Positions 60,144 through 64,000 of a stretch of DNA of 64,000 nucleotides are shown here, one piece after another. A model generated the notes under the pieces. The model was not told where the DNA came from, did no database searches, and saw only the letters and a program-made list of their open reading frames with translations. Made by a program: the position numbers and the translations under genes. Numbering within the stretch: position 1 is the stretch's first letter; every line of letters starts with the position of its first letter. The stretch comes from Gemmatimonas sp. Lineage in GTDB: Bacteria > Gemmatimonadota > Gemmatimonadetes > Gemmatimonadales > Gemmatimonadaceae. The stretch lies in NCBI RefSeq assembly GCF_021298855.1, contig NZ_JAJTHI010000022.1:142272-206271 (forward strand). The letters run 5' to 3'.

Positions 60144-61567
60144 TGCGATGGCAAACCATCTGGCGCAACGAATGGCGCCTGCTGCTGGCCGATCGTGCGC
60201 CGTGGGTGCTGGCGCTGCTGTTCACCGTGGTGGCGCTGTACGGGGCGTGGAACGGGCGACAGTGGAGCGCGTTTCAGCAGGCCGCCATTGCCGACATTCG
60301 CCAGGCCGACCACGAGCGGATCGCGAAGCTCGATTCCCTGCTGCAGCGTGCCGAGCGTGACAGCACGGTGACCGTGCCTCCGGCGGGCGCACTCGGGGCG
60401 TCGGGGGCCACCACGCATGCCGTGCTCGACGTGCCCCCGCTGGGCGGGCTGGCCGTGGGAGCGAGCGACCTGCACCCGTACTACGCGCGCGTCTCGGTGC
60501 GCAGCAAGGCCAGCTTCATGGCCACCGATGAAGTGGAGAATCCGCACAACCTGCTCGCGGGGCGCTTCGATCTGGTGTTCGTGGTGGTGTGGGTGCTGCC
60601 GCTGCTGCTCATTGCGCTCACGTACAACACCATTACCGGCGAACGGGATCAGGGCACCATGGCCCTGTGGCGCGCGCAGCCGGTGCCGGCCAGTCGGGTC
60701 CTGGTGGCCAAGCTTGGTGTGCGTGCCGGGTTCGTGCTGGGTGTGGCGACGGTCTTGCTGGGTCTCATGGCGTGGCTCGTGGGCGTGCCGCTGGGCGACC
60801 CGGCGGTGGTGCTGCGCCTGCTGCTCTGGTTGGCCGTGGTGCTGCTGTACGCGGGCTTCTGGCTGGGCGTGATCGTGTTGGTCAACGCCACGGCGCGTTC
60901 CTCGGCGGCGAGTGCCGTGCTGCTGCTGGGGAGTTGGCTGGTGGTGGTGGTGGTCATTCCGGCCACGGTCAGCGCCGTGGTGTCGGCGGTGTATCCCTCG
61001 CCATCGCGGGTGGCGCTGACCACGGCGCTGCGCGCCGCCAGCGACGAGGCGGCCGCGCAGGGGGACACGGCCATCAATCAGTTCCTCGCCGATCACCCCG
61101 AGATGCTGCAAACCGGTGTCCTGGCGGCGAACAACGCGTGGGGACGCACCCTCGCGCAACAGGAGCGGGCCAACGACGCCATGCGTCCGGTGTACGCGGC
61201 CTTCGACTCGGCGCTGGCGGCACAACATCGCGCCGCAGCGCTGGCCAGCATGGCGAGTCCCGCCGTGATGGCGCAGGAGCTGCTGCACGATCTTGCCGAC
61301 CGCAGCCTTGCGCGATTCCGCCGGTTCGACGCCGCCATCGACCGTCATCATCAGGCGTGGCAGACGTTCTTCTTCCAGCGCGTGTTTGGTGAGCGCAAGG
61401 TGCGTCACGCCGAGCTCGCGTCGCTGCCCCGCTTTGCCTACGCCGATCGCGCAGTGGGCGATGTGCTCTCCGCCCAGGGCGGCACGCTGCTGGCGCTGCT
61501 GCTGCCCACCGCGCTCCTCTGGTGGTTGGGCTGGCGACGGCTGCAGCAGGTGGCGGTGCACGAGTAG
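60143..61567 (+). CDS. ABC-2 type permease (DUF3526-like), second of two
   Basis: A 474-residue paralog of the preceding permease with the same topology and the GERDQGTMALWRAQ coupling motif. The extracytoplasmic part includes AAIADIRQADHERIAKLDS. Together with the ATPase it should form a heterodimeric channel. Coupled translation with the first permease. In the context of site G, a role in metal or metallophore handling is possible (inference). Confidence 0.82.
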   Translation: MRWQTIWRNEWRLLLADRAPWVLALLFTVVALYGAWNGRQWSAFQQAAIADIRQADHERIAKLDSLLQRAERDSTVTVPPAGALGASGATTHAVLDVPPLGGLAVGASDLHPYYARVSVRSKASFMATDEVENPHNLLAGRFDLVFVVVWVLPLLLIALTYNTITGERDQGTMALWRAQPVPASRVLVAKLGVRAGFVLGVATVLLGLMAWLVGVPLGDPAVVLRLLLWLAVVLLYAGFWLGVIVLVNATARSSAASAVLLLGSWLVVVVVIPATVSAVVSAVYPSPSRVALTTALRAASDEAAAQGDTAINQFLADHPEMLQTGVLAANNAWGRTLAQQERANDAMRPVYAAFDSALAAQHRAAALASMASPAVMAQELLHDLADRSLARFRRFDAAIDRHHQAWQTFFFQRVFGERKVRHAELASLPRFAYADRAVGDVLSAQGGTLLALLLPTALLWWLGWRRLQQVAVHE

Positions 61568-61672
61568 GCCGGCGCTCGAGGACGCGATCGCCGCCGAACG
61601 GGTCTTCCTCTGTTCGGCCGGGTACGACACGTTACCATGCCACCCGCGCCTCCTCACCTCCGAGCTTCCGCG

Positions 61673-62077
61673 ATGACCCGACCCGCTGTCGTCCTTGCTG
61701 CCGGCCTTGCCGCGACCCTCATTGCCGTGGTCATGACCACGGCGGTTCCCGTGGCCGCGGCTCCCCTGCCGCATCTCAAGCTCAAGCGCTCGTTCCCGGC
61801 CAAGGACACGGTGCTGACCTCGAGCCCCGACGCCGTGCGGTTGTGGCTGACCGAAAAGGCCGACCTGCCGGCCACCAGGATCACGGTCACCGGTGCCGGC
61901 AACGCCGCCGTGGCGACCGCCAAGCCCACGCGCGGCGCCGCTGCCGATGCGCCGATCGAGGCCACGTTGACGCAGCCGGTAGGTGCCGGCCGCTACACCG
62001 TGGCGTGGAAGACCATGTCGAAGGACGGGCACGTGGTAAGCGGTACTTTCGGATTCACGGTCAAGCCGGCTCCCTGA
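61673..62077 (+). CDS. copC: CopC-domain copper-binding protein
   Basis: A 134-residue exported protein (signal cleavage near PVAAA). The mature N-terminus PHLKLKRSFPAKDTVL and the C-terminal DGHVVSGTFGFTV match CopC/YobA, including the distal metal His in DGHVV; the Cu(II) site normally uses the N-terminal His too. ATG 61673 begins the signal peptide. It is immediately followed by copD. Confidence 0.85.
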   Translation: MTRPAVVLAAGLAATLIAVVMTTAVPVAAAPLPHLKLKRSFPAKDTVLTSSPDAVRLWLTEKADLPATRITVTGAGNAAVATAKPTRGAAADAPIEATLTQPVGAGRYTVAWKTMSKDGHVVSGTFGFTVKPAP

Positions 62078-62935
62078 GTGGGGGACTGGGCGTGGGCCTC
62101 TGTGGCAGCGCGCCTGCTGCTGTACGTGGGCGCCCTGCTGGCGGTGGGCCGCGCCAGCGTGGCGTTTCTCGATCCCGAGTGGAAGGCGGGAGCGCGCAGC
62201 GTGCACGACGCGCGTGCCCCGCGCCTGCTGGCGTGGGGCGGGTCCGTCGCGTTGCTGGGGGCGCCGCTGCTCTTGCTGGTGCTGCAGCTTGGTGCGCTCG
62301 AGATGACCGCCGCCGACGTGCCCACGCTGCTCACCGACACCGGGTGGGGACACGGGTGGAGCCAACTGATGGGGGCGTGCGTCCTGGCGGGTGTGGCCCT
62401 GCTGCTGCCGGTGGGACGCACGACCTCGCTGCTGCTGCTCATGGCATCGCTGGGCGTGGCGGCGGCCATGGGCGGGCTGGGCCACGCGGCATCGGATGAG
62501 CAGTGGCCGCTTGGCGCGCGCCTGCTCGACGCCATGCATGTGGCCGCCATGGGCGCGTGGATTGGCGGGCTGGTGGTAACGCTGCTCATCACACGCGTGC
62601 CGGCCTTCGCGCTGCGCGACGCCGCGTGGCGCACCTTCAGCCGCACGGCCACGATCATGGCCCCGGTCACCGTGCTGACCGGCGTGGGGAGCGGCGCGCG
62701 GCTCCTGCTCGGCACGCCCCCCGCCGCCATTCTGGCCAGTGACTATGGCCGCCTGCTGCTGGGCAAGTCGGTGCTGGTGCTCATCGTGCTGGCCATTGGC
62801 GCCCGGCAACGAAAGCGCATCGCGCGGGGGGAGACCGCTGCCGTGGGCGCCGTGCGCGTCGAGTGTGCGGTTGCCGCCGCCGTGCTGCTCATCACGGCGG
62901 TACTCACCGGCAGCGAGCCGCCCGCCGCCGACTGA
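62078..62935 (+). CDS. copD: CopD-like inner-membrane copper protein
   Basis: A 285-residue protein with about eight helices and the CopD-type segment LLDAMHVAAMGAWIGG with conserved His. It starts at a GTG directly after the copC stop, a common CopC-CopD pair implicated in copper uptake. No palindrome of the zinc-type is upstream. Confidence 0.85.
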   Translation: MGDWAWASVAARLLLYVGALLAVGRASVAFLDPEWKAGARSVHDARAPRLLAWGGSVALLGAPLLLLVLQLGALEMTAADVPTLLTDTGWGHGWSQLMGACVLAGVALLLPVGRTTSLLLLMASLGVAAAMGGLGHAASDEQWPLGARLLDAMHVAAMGAWIGGLVVTLLITRVPAFALRDAAWRTFSRTATIMAPVTVLTGVGSGARLLLGTPPAAILASDYGRLLLGKSVLVLIVLAIGARQRKRIARGETAAVGAVRVECAVAAAVLLITAVLTGSEPPAAD

Positions 62936-63047
62936 CGCCAGATTCGCAGGGGTCAGGCAAACCGGTGATGCGCCGGCGTACGGTGGAGCGCATCATGCAG
63001 CATGGCGTTCCCATGACATCCCACATTCGCAATGCTGGAGGTCGCCC

Positions 63048-63743
63048 ATGTCCGCACTGTTGGTGTTCCTGCAGATCATCGCCGTCTGGCTCGTCACCGA
63101 CTTTCTGTCGGGCGTCTTTCACTGGCTCGAAGACGCGTATGGGAACCCGTCGTGGCCCATCATCGGCCGCCACGTCACGAAGCCCAACATCCTGCATCAT
63201 TACGCCCCGCGGGCGTTCGTGACGAATTCGTGGTTCCTCAGTTCACGGCTGCTGCTGGCCATCTGCGCCGGCCTCACCGCCCTGACGCTGGCACTCGGGG
63301 TGTTCAACTGGATGATTGCCCTGTCCATGGTGCTGGGGCTCAATGCCAACCAGGTGCACAAGTGGAGCCATCGCTCCCGCCGGGAGAACGGCCCGGTCGT
63401 GCGGCTGCTGCAGCGGTTGCACCTCATCCAGTCCCCGTCGCATCACCACCGCCACCACGTGCTGGGGAAAGACTCGCACTACTGCGTGCTCACCGACTTC
63501 CTCAATCCCATCCTCGACGGGGTGGGGTTCTGGCGCGGGTTGGAGCGGCTCATCGCGCGGGTGTTCGGCGTCGCGCGCCGAGACGACGAAGCCATGGCGC
63601 GCGCGGTCCTCGCCGACGATCCGGCCATCTTCGGCCCGCATCTCGAGGCCGTCCGGCAGCAGGTGGCACGACAGGCGCGCGACCGTGCGCGGCCGCTTCC
63701 GCACGTCCCGGCGGGGCGCGCCACCGCCCACGCGGCTCCCTGA
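63048..63743 (+). CDS. CarF/TMEM189-like plasmanylethanolamine desaturase
   Basis: A 231-residue membrane protein with the CarF-family His pattern: FHWLEDAYG, NILHHYAP, HKWSHRS and PSHHHRHH, then HYCVLTDFLNP. CarF (PEDS1) introduces the vinyl-ether double bond in plasmalogens and in Myxococcus takes part in light/singlet-oxygen signalling. Two or three hydrophobic segments agree. ATG 63048 follows GGAGG. A bidirectional terminator separates it from rpmE. Confidence 0.88.
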   Translation: MSALLVFLQIIAVWLVTDFLSGVFHWLEDAYGNPSWPIIGRHVTKPNILHHYAPRAFVTNSWFLSSRLLLAICAGLTALTLALGVFNWMIALSMVLGLNANQVHKWSHRSRRENGPVVRLLQRLHLIQSPSHHHRHHVLGKDSHYCVLTDFLNPILDGVGFWRGLERLIARVFGVARRDDEAMARAVLADDPAIFGPHLEAVRQQVARQARDRARPLPHVPAGRATAHAAP

Positions 63744-63749
63744 ACGCCA

Positions 63750-63778
63750 AACCGCCCCGGACGAGGTCCGGGGCGGTT
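63750..63778. terminator. bidirectional intrinsic terminator
   Basis: A perfect 13-bp stem AACCGCCCCGGAC / GTCCGGGGCGGTT with a GAG loop lies between the convergent CarF-like gene and rpmE. The flanking AA and TT give short tracts on both strands, so it can serve both genes. Confidence 0.85.
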
Positions 63779-63796
63779 GGCAGTACGTCATCAGGC

Positions 63797-64000
63797 TCAG
63801 CGGCCGTAGCGCTTCTTGAACTTGTCGACGCGACCCTGCGTGTCGATGAGACGCTGGGTGCCCGTGTAGAACGGGTGCGAGTCGCTCGTGATTTCGAGGA
63901 GGATGAGCGGGTACTCGTTGCCGTCGTCGAGCTTGATCTTCTGCTCGCTCGTCATCGTCGAACGGGTGAGCACCAGCGCGCCGGTCGACGCATCCTTGAA
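63797..64000 (-). CDS. ribosomal protein bL31 type B, C-terminal part (cut by window)
   Basis: The visible 67 C-terminal residues read [19 protein letters not shown], then [18 protein letters not shown] and end [11 protein letters not shown], typical of type B L31. Type B usually lacks the CxxC zinc site and is often de-repressed by zinc limitation. The N-terminus and promoter lie outside the window, so neither the cysteine status nor an operator can be checked. Confidence 0.88.
   Translation of the reverse strand, partial: FKDASTGALVLTRSTMTSEQKIKLDDGNEYPLILLEITSDSHPFYTGTQRLIDTQGRVDKFKKRYGR

Noticed and set aside
59939..62809. 956-codon open frame antisense to the ABC permease and CopCD genes
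   Set aside because: It has no recognisable motif, is low-complexity (His/Gln/Arg-rich) and runs antisense to well-supported genes. Long antisense frames are common in high-GC DNA.
1..64000. tRNA or rRNA genes
   Set aside because: I looked for GGTTCGAATCC-type T-loops with CCA ends and conserved rRNA blocks and saw none convincing. A covariance-model search would be needed to exclude them fully.

Overview
The window is high-GC bacterial DNA with short intergenic gaps and frequent 1-17 bp gene overlaps. A SusC/SusD pair with linked S9-type proteins, a CarF-type desaturase and several Gemmatimonas-like hypothetical proteins suggest Gemmatimonadota. This is an inference from gene content; no rRNA is present. 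I saw no rRNA, tRNA, CRISPR array or transposase.

Layout. (1) 1-11.5 kb: outer-membrane uptake locus with a SusC/RagA receptor, a SusD-like lipoprotein, a secreted esterase-like protein and three S9 prolyl-oligopeptidase paralogs (the first cut by the window edge). All three paralogs keep the Ser of the triad but lack the usual Asp and His. (2) 11.5-13.65 kb: a small island made of an AlbA_2/Schlafen-type regulator gene with a palindromic leaderless promoter, flanked by a broken 3' copy of queG on one side and intact queG on the other. (3) 13.6-30.2 kb: housekeeping and catabolic genes (queG, MazG-like, alkaline-phosphatase-like, LOG, greA, enoyl reductase-like, glpD, fadI-fadJ, DinB-like, M14 peptidase, proline dehydrogenase, rsgA, SDR). 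(4) 30.2-39.1 kb, minus strand: a long co-oriented run from a Fur-family regulator through SCO, PCu(A)C and a cupredoxin into bioF-bioA-bioD-bioB, pdxH and a NAGPA-like protein. (5) 39-61.6 kb: a dense metal-homeostasis island. (6) 61.6-64 kb: copC-copD, a CarF-like desaturase and the C-terminus of type B ribosomal protein L31.

The metal island is the striking part. It has four COG0523 (CobW/ZigA-like) GTPases, one without the CxCC metal motif; a cysteine-free L33; a FmdB-like protein that has lost its zinc-ribbon cysteines; a ZrgA (DUF2796)-DUF3299 pair; a CbiMNQO-type ECF transporter; two [2Fe-2S] thioredoxin-like ferredoxins; a WD40 protein; an ArsR/SmtB sensor with an intact alpha-5 zinc site; a His-rich repeat protein; a ZIP-like/His-rich/SO_0444-type permease fusion; and an ABC-2 transporter. 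Six intergenic regions carry the same by-eye palindrome, TGATA-N6-TATCA, usually followed by ATAAT. The sites precede rpmG-COG0523, the ferredoxin/DsbA-like pair, DUF3299-ZrgA, the ferredoxin-COG0523-WD40/cbiMNQO divergon, the FmdB-like/DUF2911-COG0523-COG0523 divergon and the ABC divergon. I read this as one zinc-starvation (Zur-like) regulon, with the ArsR unit possibly handling zinc excess. The regulator's identity is inferred. A Fur-family gene at 38.7-39.1 kb is the nearest candidate.
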